Shown: one piece after another, positions 1-7,665 of the stretch | How the letters are laid out: every line of letters begins with the position of its first letter | How positions within the stretch are numbered: the first letter of the stretch is position 1 | Position numbers and translations under genes: made by a program | The notes under the pieces: generated by a model | Told to the model about the DNA's origin: nothing | The model's input: the letters and a program-made list of their open reading frames with translations, nothing else | The model's database searches: none | NCBI GenBank assembly: GCA_027486555.1 | Contig: JAIXOX010000125.1 | Location: forward strand, 1-34,982 | Origin: Comamonadaceae bacterium | Lineage (GTDB): Bacteria > Pseudomonadota > Gammaproteobacteria > Burkholderiales > Burkholderiaceae_C | Direction of reading: 5' to 3' | DNA length: 34,982 bases

Positions 1-204
1 AATGGGCTGTACAAGGCCGAGTTGATCCACCGCCGTGCGCCCTGGAAAACCAAGGAGGCACTGGAACTGGCAACCCTTGAATGGGTAGCTTGGTTCAACC
101 ACCACCGACTGCTCAGCTCGATTGGGTATATTCCACCGGCTGAAGCTGAGGTGAACTACTACCGGCAATTAGCAGAGAGCAACGAGACCGAGGTCTCAAC
201 TTAA
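1..204 (+). CDS. IS3-family transposase OrfB, C-terminal end only
   Basis: This is the last 67 residues of the DDE integrase-type transposase (OrfB) of an IS3-family insertion sequence; the gene starts left of the window. The visible segment has the typical IS3 OrfB ending: a W-F-N-x-H-R-L motif near residues 28-34 followed by IGYIPPAEAE, which in the family follows the last catalytic acidic residue. The stop codon at 202-204 lies just inside the terminal inverted repeat, as usual for this group. A related but decayed copy of the same tail lies on the opposite strand near 19050-19170. The family call is secure. Whether the full element is intact cannot be seen. Confidence 0.9.
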   Translation, partial: NGLYKAELIHRRAPWKTKEALELATLEWVAWFNHHRLLSSIGYIPPAEAEVNYYRQLAESNETEVST

Positions 205-238
205 ACCAACTGGCCTCCACGAAACCCGGGGCGATTCA
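203..238 (+). repeat. Right terminal inverted repeat of the IS3-family element
   Basis: Read on the minus strand, the sequence begins TGAATCGCCCCGGG and ends with a GGAGGCCAGTTGGTTT-like stretch, the usual terminal repeat of IS3-group elements. It directly follows the transposase stop codon, and unrelated DNA begins after 238. A diverged version of the same repeat is at 19015-19050. Confidence 0.75.
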
Positions 239-317
239 GCTTGCTGCGGACATGGACTTGGACTAAGATGAGTTCAACGATAAAGACCGGGTGTTCCGGC
301 CAGACTAAAAGAGTTAC

Positions 318-352
318 AAGCCCGCGATGGAAACCTGTCGGCGGGTTTTTTT
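318..352 (+). terminator. Rho-independent terminator
   Basis: The stem CCCGC (321-325) pairs with GCGGG (341-345) and can be extended by A-T pairs on the outside. It is followed by a run of seven T. It would stop plus-strand transcription coming out of the IS element. No gene is seen between the IS end and this site. Confidence 0.65.
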
Positions 353-408
353 ATTGAATGACTTTAAACGCATTGCATCAGACGTTTGCAATTCAAGTGT
401 TCACACCA

Positions 409-441
409 AGCCAGCCTCACACGCTGGCTTTTTTGTTTTTG
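409..441 (+). terminator. Rho-independent terminator facing the hipA 3' end
   Basis: A perfect 7-bp stem, AGCCAGC (409-415) with GCTGGCT (423-429), has a 7-base loop and is followed by TTTTTTGTTTTT. The T tract is on the plus strand, so it insulates the convergent hipA gene from transcription entering from the left. It sits three bases beyond the hipA stop and may also help end hipA mRNA. Confidence 0.7.
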
Positions 442-443
442 TG

Positions 444-1757
444 TCAAGCTCTTCTAAATGGACTTAAGGGTCTGCGTTTGGGCGCAGCACCTTGGTACTG
501 GTTTGAGTCAAAGTTCTGTCGTTGCTTGAGCAACTCTTCACCGTCCAAGGTTTGCGCCAAGTTGTCCAAGTCGCTGGTTGAGACACCATGCGATGCAAAG
601 TGTGTGCGCCAGGTGTTAACCACGGCAATGACCGTCAGCACTTGTGCGGCGGCCTGAGCAGGTTCAAGGCCAAAAGCATCACACTGGGTCATGGCATTGG
701 TCAAGCTGGACTCTTGTCCTAGTGCGCCGCAGATGAATTCTTGATAGCCTTGTCCAGAGTTGGTTGGCAGCACGTCATAGGCAGGCGCAAGTCTCAGTCT
801 TCCATTGGCAAAAGGGTCCACCACCAAGAGAGAGTGATTCTTCTCATGGTCGTCGGTGTTGTCCATCAAGATGTTGAACACCATCCTGCGAAACAGCTCT
901 TGTGCATCCTTGAGGTAAGCGTCGCCTTGGCTCACGCCAACTCTGCGCAGGATTCGGGCGAGCTGTGGATATCCCATTTCAGGCTCGGTACCGGACGGTG
1001 TGGCTGCACGTATTGCCGTGCCCGCCGAGATGCTGTGTATCCGCTGACTGCCTTCGCGGTCAAATCTGCGAATGGCAATGGCATTGGCCGCCATCAGATG
1101 AATGACTTGGGTTTGGGCAACGGTGATGCCAGCCTGAGCAGCCAAGGTCATGGTCGCGTGCTCAATGAGCGGCGAGTCCACGTATTCGTTGTTAAAGAAT
1201 TTGACAACCCATTGCTCGCCATCGATGTCGATCAAAGCTTTTGGTTTTGCGCCGCCTAGAGGGCTACCGCCACCTTCAATGATTTTGGTTTCAAGCACAG
1301 TCAGGGCGTCACCCGCTTCAATCTTGGCTACCACCTCGCTGAGCTCTTGAGCTTGCGCCAACCGTGGCAATGGACCGCCTGGGCGTGGAAGGTAGGTGCT
1401 GGGCGAAGTTGAGACCCCCAAAGCACCGAAGCGATCGTCACCGGCGTAGTAGAGCAACTCCATCAATGATGTGCGCTTGGGCCTGTCAATGAACCGAATC
1501 ACTTTTTCACCCCAACGGTCTGGTCGTGCATCGTCTACGGCGCCAACAGCCCGGGGCGCATTGGCGCTCAGTCGTCCAGGGGGTGAGAACTCCAAGTCCA
1601 CCAAGGGCAAGTCTTCGCTGAGTGCAAAACCATTGGCCAGCCAATCTGCGCCGTAGTGCAGTGAGACGCCTTTGCCGGACGCAACCAGTTTCAACGCTCC
1701 AACATAGCGAGGCTCGGGGTCTGCAAGGTACCAAAGGAACAGGTCATCTAAGCGCAT
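444..1757 (-). CDS. hipA: HipA-family serine/threonine kinase toxin
   Basis: A 437-residue HipA-type toxin, the usual size for the family. HipA kinases phosphorylate targets such as glutamyl-tRNA synthetase, causing growth arrest and persistence, and are neutralised by HipB. Visible parts are the N-terminal HipA subdomain (about 15-120), a glycine-rich nucleotide loop ending GGAKPKA (about 162-174), the kinase catalytic loop NTDDHEKNH (300-308; Asp302/303 and Asn307) and the metal-binding Asp in PAYDVLP (325-331). All expected catalytic residues are present, so it should be active. The ATG at 1757 follows the hipB stop by one base, so the two are translationally coupled. The natural target of this homologue is unknown. 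Confidence 0.92.
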   Translation of the reverse strand: MRLDDLFLWYLADPEPRYVGALKLVASGKGVSLHYGADWLANGFALSEDLPLVDLEFSPPGRLSANAPRAVGAVDDARPDRWGEKVIRFIDRPKRTSLMELLYYAGDDRFGALGVSTSPSTYLPRPGGPLPRLAQAQELSEVVAKIEAGDALTVLETKIIEGGGSPLGGAKPKALIDIDGEQWVVKFFNNEYVDSPLIEHATMTLAAQAGITVAQTQVIHLMAANAIAIRRFDREGSQRIHSISAGTAIRAATPSGTEPEMGYPQLARILRRVGVSQGDAYLKDAQELFRRMVFNILMDNTDDHEKNHSLLVVDPFANGRLRLAPAYDVLPTNSGQGYQEFICGALGQESSLTNAMTQCDAFGLEPAQAAAQVLTVIAVVNTWRTHFASHGVSTSDLDNLAQTLDGEELLKQRQNFDSNQYQGAAPKRRPLSPFRRA

Positions 1758-1758
1758 G

Positions 1759-2139
1759 TCAGCCCTTGCTTATGTTGTTGGATGTCGTTGCACGCATGCG
1801 GATCTCCGCTGAAGCCTGCGCACGGGCCTGGCCAAGCTGCACCGCTTGCCGAACATCCAGCTCAAGCGCGCCCAGGTCATGTTCTGGGGATGCCAAGCTT
1901 CCCAGCGCACCATCTCTGTTGATCAGCCACAAGGCAGTTGCCACCACACCGATGCTGACAGAAGGGTCACCAGCTTCCAGGCGCTGGAGTGTGGAGAGGC
2001 TAACGCCCAATCGCTTTGCCCAAGTGCGCAGTGATTCCTTCCTGCGCAATCGGGAAACAGCAAGGTCCGCCCCAAGCTTTTGGAGTGATCCCAAGGTAGC
2101 AGGCGGAAGTTGGTTGATGGCTTTGGTGCTTCTTGGCAT
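1759..2139 (-). CDS. hipB: HipB-like XRE-family antitoxin and repressor
   Basis: A 126-residue DNA-binding antitoxin partner of HipA. A helix-turn-helix of the Cro/CI type is seen around residues 35-70 (LRTWAKRLGVSLSTLQRLE), the normal HipB arrangement. I chose the ATG at 2139. A reading frame continues upstream to 2259 but passes through the promoter and operator, so it is unlikely to be translated. The C-terminal half is longer than in E. coli HipB and rich in Ala, Gln and Arg. HipB binds its own promoter and captures HipA; the palindrome at 2169-2190 is the probable binding site. Confidence 0.88.
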   Translation of the reverse strand: MPRSTKAINQLPPATLGSLQKLGADLAVSRLRRKESLRTWAKRLGVSLSTLQRLEAGDPSVSIGVVATALWLINRDGALGSLASPEHDLGALELDVRQAVQLGQARAQASAEIRMRATTSNNISKG

Positions 2140-2167
2140 ACCGATATTAAGGTGCAAAATGGCATGC

Positions 2168-2195
2168 ATTGTATCGTTATATCGGTACAAGTCAA
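2168..2195 (-). promoter_or_regulatory. hipBA promoter with overlapping palindromic operator
   Basis: On the minus strand, TTGACT (2195-2190) is followed after 16 bases by TACAAT (2173-2168), a good sigma-70 promoter. The spacer carries a palindrome with arms TTGTATCG (2169-2176) and CGGTACAA (2183-2190) and one mismatch. It overlaps both promoter boxes, as expected for autorepression by HipB-HipA. A further half-site-like CCGATAT lies next to the hipB start codon (2141-2147). Confidence 0.7.
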
Positions 2196-2242
2196 GGAAC
2201 CCAAAGTGAGCAAGCCGCATTAATGAGCTGCGTGATGGTCCC

Positions 2243-2509
2243 ATGGTTGTGAAACGCATCAGAGGCAGGGCATTGCAAGCGCTGCGTCATCGTCACCTGA
2301 GTGCACATCCTATATGTGTTGTGTGTACGGCGCATGGGCGTGTCAGAGCAGCCACTGAACTTGATCACATCGTGGCCTTATGCAATGGAGGCGGCAATGC
2401 GGACAGTAACTACCAAGCCTTGTGCCATGGCTGTCACCAAGACAAGACGGCAAGAGACAAGGGCCACACAGTTAGAGCAAGCACAGGGCTAGATGGCTGG
2501 CCACTGTGA
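2243..2509 (+). CDS. Phage-type HNH endonuclease
   Basis: An 88-residue HNH nuclease of the small type found beside terminase genes in tailed-phage genomes, where it assists DNA packaging. Two zinc-binding CxxC pairs are visible (Cys25/Cys28 and Cys61/Cys64). The HNH residues are the DH pair at 41-42, Asn56 in GNADSNYQ and His65. Its position just before a small terminase gene matches many Siphoviridae-like prophages. The start is uncertain: the ATG at 2243 gives a complete domain but no clear Shine-Dalgarno site. The gene is divergent from hipBA. About 140 bases with a short GGTGAT repeat (2531-2548) separate it from the next gene. Confidence 0.85.
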   Translation: MVVKRIRGRALQALRHRHLSAHPICVVCTAHGRVRAATELDHIVALCNGGGNADSNYQALCHGCHQDKTARDKGHTVRASTGLDGWPL

Positions 2510-2648
2510 TGCCCAGACTGGTGGTGATGGTGATGGTGATGGGGGTAGGGGCCATCAATCACTGCGGGATAAGTCTCGGAAACCGTAGCCCAGCCTCTCT
2601 TTTAATTCATTTACGGAAAAACGTGTCCAAACGGAACGGATTCAAGCC

Positions 2649-3107
2649 ATGGCAAGAAAAAAAGCACTGAGCCGGGACAGTCACTCGCACGTGATCAAGC
2701 TTGTCTCAGAACTGTCGGAAGCCATTCCTTTACCGGCGGGCGTGACCCTCAGGGATGAGGCAGAGATGGTCATTTGGGAGCAGTTCACCCGCGCGCGCGC
2801 ACGTGAGGGCTGGCGAGAGTTTGATTTGCTGACACTGTCCAAGGCTGTTTATTTGGAGGCAGACATTCGCAAATATCGAATTGCTTTGGATAAGTCTGGC
2901 CCCATCGTCAAGAACGACAAAGGCGCCCAGATCGTCAACCCGTTCATTTCCCTGATCGACAGTTTGACCAGGTTGCAACTGGCGATCACCCGCACCCTGT
3001 CCATGAACCAGACCGCACAAGACCCGCGCACCTTGAATGGTCAGGGGCAAGAGCAAGCCCGACTGCGCAATGTGGTCGATGATTTTGATGACCTGATCCC
3101 ACGATGA
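2649..3107 (+). CDS. Phage terminase small subunit, P27 family
   Basis: This 152-residue protein has the layout of P27-family small terminases, which recognise phage DNA and load the large terminase. The region from about residue 85 to 120 (VKNDKGAQIVNPF, then a leucine-rich LIDSLTRLQLAITRTL stretch) is the family's conserved helical part. The start ATG at 2649 is followed by a basic MARKKA tail. It overlaps the next gene by four bases (ATGA at 3104-3107). The large terminase that normally follows nearby is missing, so the protein cannot work as a packaging enzyme here. Confidence 0.82.
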   Translation: MARKKALSRDSHSHVIKLVSELSEAIPLPAGVTLRDEAEMVIWEQFTRARAREGWREFDLLTLSKAVYLEADIRKYRIALDKSGPIVKNDKGAQIVNPFISLIDSLTRLQLAITRTLSMNQTAQDPRTLNGQGQEQARLRNVVDDFDDLIPR

Positions 3108-3715
3108 AAATTGAACAACTGTCTGTTGATGCCCTGATTCCTTATGCCTTGAACAGCCGCACGCATGACGACGCCCAGGTGGCACAGATTGCGGCCAGCA
3201 TTCGGGAGTTTGGGTTTACCAATCCAGTCCTGATCGACAAGGACGGCGGCATCATTGCCGGCCATGGCCGAGTGATGGCCGCCAGAAAGCTGGCTCTGAC
3301 AAAGGTGCCATGTATCCGCTTGGTTCATCTGACTGACACACAGCGCCGTGCTTATATCATTGTGGACAACAAGCTGGCTTTGAATGCAAGCTGGGACCAG
3401 TTGCTGCTCGAAGGTGAGCTGCAAGGTCTGCATGCCGCTGAGTTTGATATGGGCTTGCTCGGGTTTGAACCTGTTGAGTTGCAAGCGGCCACCCGAGCAG
3501 CCGAGCGAGGAGCCGAGCGCGCATTGGCCTGCCTTGGCCTTGAGAACGGCCACGCCGCCGCCGACATCCGCGACCTGCGGGGTCTCATCGATGCGTGGCG
3601 GGAAGCGCGCCGAACGGCCTGGCAGACCACGGTCAAGGTTCTGACCACTGGTGTGCTGGCCGCGCTTCTGGTCGGCATCGCCATCAAGTTACGGCTGATG
3701 GGAGGTCCCCAATGA
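3104..3715 (+). CDS. ParB-domain protein fused in frame to a phage membrane protein (deletion product)
   Basis: A 203-residue chimera. Residues 1 to about 125 are the ParB/Srx nuclease-like domain that begins phage ParB-methyltransferase proteins, including the GHGR motif (about 53-56) and the DNKLALNASWD segment. From about residue 128 the sequence switches to an alanine- and arginine-rich helix (AERGAERALACLGLENGH), followed by a DAWREARRTAWQT segment and one transmembrane helix (about 177-196). That is the layout of small holin-like phage membrane proteins normally encoded many genes downstream. The methyltransferase domain, large terminase, portal, capsid and tail genes have therefore been lost with the frame preserved. 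The ATG overlaps the terS stop, and the TGA overlaps the next start. Whether the fusion is functional is unknown. Confidence 0.75.
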   Translation: MKIEQLSVDALIPYALNSRTHDDAQVAQIAASIREFGFTNPVLIDKDGGIIAGHGRVMAARKLALTKVPCIRLVHLTDTQRRAYIIVDNKLALNASWDQLLLEGELQGLHAAEFDMGLLGFEPVELQAATRAAERGAERALACLGLENGHAAADIRDLRGLIDAWREARRTAWQTTVKVLTTGVLAALLVGIAIKLRLMGGPQ

Positions 3716-3914
3716 TCGAGACACTGTTGGGTGGATTGCTGGGCGGCGCGTTCCGCCTGGCTCCCGAGGTCCTGAAATGGTTTGATCGCCAAGGAGAGCG
3801 TGGCCACGAGTTGGCCATGCAAGACAAGGCGCTGGAGTTTGAGAAACTGCGTGGTGCTCAGCGCATGTCCGAGATTGCCGCGGCTGCCGAGGGCGCATGG
3901 AACACAGGCGCAAT
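3712..3914 (+). pseudogene. Phage hypothetical protein, 3' truncated by the island junction
   Basis: The ATG overlaps the previous stop (ATGA). The first about 66 residues (MIETLLGGLLGG, then a basic and acidic helix with HELAMQDKALEFEKLRG and AEGAWNTGAIET) resemble a protein found beside holin-like genes in Burkholderiales prophages. After about 3914 the reading frame runs on to 4383, but its sequence has no phage character and overlaps the opposite-strand mmgE gene. The intact gene is therefore cut at the junction. Function unknown. Confidence 0.6.
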
Positions 3915-4043
3915 AGAGACACCGTCCGTCAGGACTTGCCGTTATCCCGAGTGGTCCTGGGGGAACTGGGATGGACGCGACTGCCGTGCCAATGCCAGTA
4001 TCGACTACAGATTATTCAGTATTATCAATCGGGGGCGCTACTT
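3915..4043. other. Junction between prophage relic and catabolic block
   Basis: This 130-base stretch separates the truncated phage gene from the stop codon of the MmgE/PrpD gene. I recognise no coding, insertion-sequence or attachment motif in it. Local base composition rises sharply in GC after about 4050. Confidence 0.5.
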
Positions 4044-5429
4044 TCAGGACCCCGGGGCTTCCGGCCAAGTGACCAGTCGCTCGGGCGCCGCCATGGCCGC
4101 CTCCCACCAGACGCCCGTTTGCGCGTCGTCAAGCGACATCCGCGCGCAGGCCCTGAATTTGTCTTGCAGTTCCTGGTCGCTCACCGGCCGGCTCGCGTGG
4201 CCCCGCGCGCGCCGGACGGGCTCGGCGTCGAGGGTGGTGCCGTCGGTCAATCGAACCGACAACAGGTCGTGCGGCGAGAAGAGCGGCTCCAGCGCATCGC
4301 GCTCGGTGGTGATCTCGACACGCACTTTTCGAAGCAGGGTCTGCACGATCGTGTCGTTGACGGCGTCGTCGCTCAGGTCCTGAAGATGCACATGGCCGCG
4401 GGCCAGGGCGCAGGCGATGGTGTACTCGGCGCTGAACTTCGCATCCAGCCCGTTGGTGGGCCGGCTCGAACGCAGCATGTCCGCCTGGAGTTGGCCCAGG
4501 GTGGCCACCACCGCCTCGATGGCGTCCAGGCGACCGGCAATATGGGGCTGCAGCTCCAGCGCCGCGTCGATGATGCGATGGGTGGCGTAGCACACCGGGT
4601 AGCGTTTGATGTTGAGACCCTGCTCGAGCATCTGCCAAGGCGCGCCCGCGCGGCTCGGGGAATGCAGCCGCACATCGCCGCGCGGCGAGATCGCCGCCAG
4701 CAAGCCGCGCGGACTCTCCAGCGCATCGTGCGAAGCGGTCAGGCCTTGTTCGGCAAGGTGCGCCGCCAGGATGCCATTGCGCGCCGCGAAGCCCACCTGC
4801 AGGGGCTTGGTCATGGAGCCGAAGTTGGCGACCAGGCCCGCCGACATCGACGCTGAGATGCCCAAGGCGTGCGCCGATCGCTGCGCGTCCAGCCGCCGCA
4901 GGCAGGCGCTGGCCGCAGCGCAGGCCACCGCACCGAACACCGCGGTCGGATGCCAGCCTTTGCCGTGGTGCTTGTCCGCGTCGCGCCCCAGCAGTTCGGC
5001 CCAGACTTCATAACCGGCCGCATAGGCCGTGACCGCCGCAGCCCAGTCGGCGCCCAGGCGCTCGGCCTCGGCCAGCACCACTGGTGCGAGCACCACGCTG
5101 GGGTGGCCGTCCAGGCCGGTATCGTCGAAATCAAGTGCATGGCCCGCCACCGCGTTCATGAACGCGGCGTCGGCCGACGCCGCAAAGCCGCCTTCGGTCC
5201 AGACCCGCGCCTGGCCGGTCGGGCCCAGGGTGATCAGGTCGCGTGCATGGCGCAGCACCGGCTCGCCCACGCTGGCAAAGGCCACGCCCACGGTGTCGGC
5301 GATGCCGCGGCGGATCGTGGCGATGGCCTGCGCCGGTAAGGTGTGGGCGGGCATGTCCGCGATGAAGCGTCCGAGATCGGCCGTGAGCGCTGTTGGCGCC
5401 GTCGGCGGTGTCTGCGTGAGCGCGTCCAT
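4044..5429 (-). CDS. MmgE/PrpD family protein (2-methylcitrate dehydratase / cis-aconitate decarboxylase superfamily)
   Basis: A 461-residue member of the MmgE/PrpD fold, a normal length. The superfamily contains 2-methylcitrate dehydratase, cis-aconitate decarboxylase and iminodisuccinate epimerase, so the fold predicts chemistry on di- or tricarboxylates but not the exact substrate. Typical segments are the N-terminal DTVGVAFASVGEPV region (about 45-58), NAVAGHALDFDDT (about 91-103), HPTAVFGAVACAAA (about 160-173) and the GSMTKPLQVGFAARNG helix that contributes to the active site (about 204-219). It is the last gene of the six-gene minus-strand operon, starting one base after the acyl-CoA dehydrogenase stop. 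Role in this pathway is inferred only. Confidence 0.9.
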   Translation of the reverse strand: MDALTQTPPTAPTALTADLGRFIADMPAHTLPAQAIATIRRGIADTVGVAFASVGEPVLRHARDLITLGPTGQARVWTEGGFAASADAAFMNAVAGHALDFDDTGLDGHPSVVLAPVVLAEAERLGADWAAAVTAYAAGYEVWAELLGRDADKHHGKGWHPTAVFGAVACAAASACLRRLDAQRSAHALGISASMSAGLVANFGSMTKPLQVGFAARNGILAAHLAEQGLTASHDALESPRGLLAAISPRGDVRLHSPSRAGAPWQMLEQGLNIKRYPVCYATHRIIDAALELQPHIAGRLDAIEAVVATLGQLQADMLRSSRPTNGLDAKFSAEYTIACALARGHVHLQDLSDDAVNDTIVQTLLRKVRVEITTERDALEPLFSPHDLLSVRLTDGTTLDAEPVRRARGHASRPVSDQELQDKFRACARMSLDDAQTGVWWEAAMAAPERLVTWPEAPGS

Positions 5430-5430
5430 C

Positions 5431-6624
5431 TCAGTACGAACGCGGCAGGCCCAGCACGTGCTCGGCGATGTAGGACAGGATCAGGTTGGTGGAGATCGGT
5501 GCGGTGCGCTGAACGCGGGCCTCGCGCCACTTGCGCTCGATGTCGTACTCGCGCGCATAGGCGAAGCCGCCGTGCGTCTGCATGCAGGCCTCGCCCGCTT
5601 CCCAGGCGGCTTCTGCCGTGAGCAGCTTGGTGAGGTTGGCGTACTCGCCACAAGGCTGGTTGGCTTCGTAGACCGCAGCGGATTTGCGCAGCATCAGTTC
5701 GGCCGCCTGTGTCTGCGCATAGGCCTTGGCGATGGGAAACTGGATGCCCTGGTTCTTGCCGATGGGGCGGTCAAAGATCACGCGCTCGTTGGCGTACTTG
5801 ACGGCCGTCTTGATGAACCACTTGGCATCGCCGATCGACTCGTGTGCGACCAGGATGCGCTCGGCGTTCATACCGTCCATGATGCAGCGCAGTCCCTGGC
5901 CCTCCTGGCCGATCAGGCTGTCGGCGGGAATTCGCAGGTTGTCAAAGAACACCTCAGTGGTGTTGTGGTTGATCATGGCCTTGATGGGGCGGATCGTCAT
6001 GCCGTTGCCCACAGCCTTGCGCATGTCCACCAGGAAGACCGAGAGGCCCTCGGATTTTTTCTTCACTTCCTCAAGCGGTGTGGTGCGCGCCAGCAGCAGC
6101 ATGAGATCGGAGTAAAGCGCGCGCGAAGTCCAGATTTTCTGGCCGTTGATCACGTATTCGTCGCCTTCGCGCACGGCGCGGGTCTTGAGCTTTGTGGTGT
6201 CTGTGCCGCTGGTAGGCTCGGTAACGCCGAAGGCCTGAAGGCGCAGCGCGCCGCTGGCGATCTGGGGCAGGTAAAGTGATTTCTGTGCAGCGCTGCCATG
6301 ACGCAGGACGGTGCCCATGGTGTACATCTGGGCGTGCGTGGCGCCGGCATTGCCACCGCAAGCGTGTATTTCTTCCAGCACCACACCCGCGGCGCGCAGG
6401 GGCAGGCCGGCGCCACCGTATTCCTCGGGGATCAGCGCCGAGAGAAAGCCGGCGTCGGTCATCGCCTGGACGAAGTCGCTGGGGTAGGCTTCTTTCTCGT
6501 CGAGATCACGCCAGTAGCTGCCGGGAAAATCAGCGCAGATGCGGCGCACGCTTGCTCGGATCTCAGGGTAGTCCTCGCCGAGGTCCATGGAGACGGCGGA
6601 CAGGTCAGGGGCGGCTTGGCTCAT
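5431..6624 (-). CDS. Acyl-CoA dehydrogenase family flavoprotein
   Basis: 397 residues with the three domains of acyl-CoA dehydrogenases. FAD-binding signatures are seen at QAFGVTEPTSGTDTT (about 130-144) and in the WTSRALYSDLMLLLAR segment (165-180). The C-terminal helical domain has QTHGGFAYAREYDIER. The usual catalytic Glu of the YEGT motif is absent: the matching region reads TAPISTN. Glu254 in NAERILVA lies where isovaleryl- and long-chain acyl-CoA dehydrogenases carry their base, so it may serve instead (inference). It probably introduces an alpha-beta double bond into the operon's acyl-CoA intermediate. A 69-base gap containing short GGAATTGGAA repeats separates it from the upstream lyase gene. 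Electron transfer flavoprotein genes are not in the window. Confidence 0.92.
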   Translation of the reverse strand: MSQAAPDLSAVSMDLGEDYPEIRASVRRICADFPGSYWRDLDEKEAYPSDFVQAMTDAGFLSALIPEEYGGAGLPLRAAGVVLEEIHACGGNAGATHAQMYTMGTVLRHGSAAQKSLYLPQIASGALRLQAFGVTEPTSGTDTTKLKTRAVREGDEYVINGQKIWTSRALYSDLMLLLARTTPLEEVKKKSEGLSVFLVDMRKAVGNGMTIRPIKAMINHNTTEVFFDNLRIPADSLIGQEGQGLRCIMDGMNAERILVAHESIGDAKWFIKTAVKYANERVIFDRPIGKNQGIQFPIAKAYAQTQAAELMLRKSAAVYEANQPCGEYANLTKLLTAEAAWEAGEACMQTHGGFAYAREYDIERKWREARVQRTAPISTNLILSYIAEHVLGLPRSY

Positions 6625-6693
6625 GGGGTTTTCTGCTGGAAATTGGGAATTGGAAATGCGGAATTGGAAGTAGGGTTCGCGCGCCGTGGCGCG

Positions 6694-7659
6694 TCAGGCG
6701 CTCGCGCGCGCAGCAGCGCTTTGGTAGTGCCGCGGCAGGCCGGCGCGGGCCAGCGCGCCCGAGAGGCTGTCGCTGCCCAGGTAGGACGCTGCGATCTCGC
6801 GTACGGCGAGCAGGCGCTCGAGGTCGATGCCAGTCCTCAGGCCCATGGAGTCGAGCATGAAGCACAGGTCTTCGGTCACGATGTTGCCACTGGCGCCTGG
6901 GGCGAAGGGGCATCCTCCCAAGCCGCCGAGCGAGCTGTCGAAGCGGCGGATGCCGCACTCCAGGGCGGCTGCCACATTGGCCAGGCCCGTGCCGCGCGTG
7001 TCGTGAAAGTGCGCCGCGACTGGCACTGTGCCCACTTCGGCCAGGACAGCAGTGAACACCTCGCGCACCTGGCGCGGGTCGGCATAGCCCACGGTGTCGG
7101 CAATCATGATCTCGTCGGCGCCAGCCTCGGCCAGGAAGGCGGCGCAGCGTCGCACCTCGTCGACCGCGATGCGGCCTTCGTAGGAGCAGCCCAGCGCGGT
7201 GGACAAACCGGCGGCCAGTTCGATGCGGCCCTTGAGGCCCGCGGCGTCGCGCGCCTGCACGATGCGCACGAAGTCGGCCAGCGATTCCTCGCGCTCGCGG
7301 CGCACGTTCTTGTGGTTGTGTGTGCGGCTCACGGAGGTGACGTAGTCGACCTTGTGCACACCCAGCGCGAAGGCGCGCTCGGCGCCGCGCAGGTTGGGGG
7401 CCAGCGCCATGAGCGTGAGACCCGACAAATTCAGGGCGCGGCTCACCACTTCTTCAGCGTCGGCGAACTGTGGCATCAGTTTGGGGGGCACGAACGAGGT
7501 GACCTCGATCTCGCGCACGCCCGCGGCCAATTCGGCCACTATCCAGGCTAGCTTGCCGTCAGTGGGAACAATCGTGGCGGTGTTCTGCAGGCCGTCGCGC
7601 AGGCCGACTTCGCGCACCAGCACGTCGATGGGGGATTGGGTCATGGGGGAGTGGGTCAT
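6694..7659 (-). CDS. Hydroxymethylglutaryl-CoA lyase-like enzyme
   Basis: A 321-residue TIM-barrel lyase of the HMG-CoA lyase family, which cleaves 3-hydroxy-acyl-CoAs to acetyl-CoA and an oxo-acid. The signature RDGLQ (21-25), the metal-binding HFHD (His217 and His219) and the catalytic cysteine in GLGGCPFAPGASGN (Cys250) are all present, so the protein should be active. The start could be the ATG at 7659 or the one at 7644. They lie in a tandem 15-base repeat, and neither has a clear ribosome-binding site. It follows the enoyl-CoA hydratase by six bases. The natural substrate may be HMG-CoA itself or a related branched hydroxyacyl-CoA such as citramalyl-CoA. Confidence 0.92.
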   Translation of the reverse strand: MTHSPMTQSPIDVLVREVGLRDGLQNTATIVPTDGKLAWIVAELAAGVREIEVTSFVPPKLMPQFADAEEVVSRALNLSGLTLMALAPNLRGAERAFALGVHKVDYVTSVSRTHNHKNVRREREESLADFVRIVQARDAAGLKGRIELAAGLSTALGCSYEGRIAVDEVRRCAAFLAEAGADEIMIADTVGYADPRQVREVFTAVLAEVGTVPVAAHFHDTRGTGLANVAAALECGIRRFDSSLGGLGGCPFAPGASGNIVTEDLCFMLDSMGLRTGIDLERLLAVREIAASYLGSDSLSGALARAGLPRHYQSAAARASA

Positions 7660-7665
7660 GGGGGG

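Noticed and set aside
2510..2648. A CRISPR or repeat array at the GGTGAT repeats
   Set aside because: Only three tandem hexamers with no spacers; a simple-sequence stretch.
3897..4856. Long plus-strand open frames across 3897-10549
   Set aside because: They lie opposite well-conserved minus-strand enzyme genes. Long antisense frames are expected in GC-rich coding DNA.
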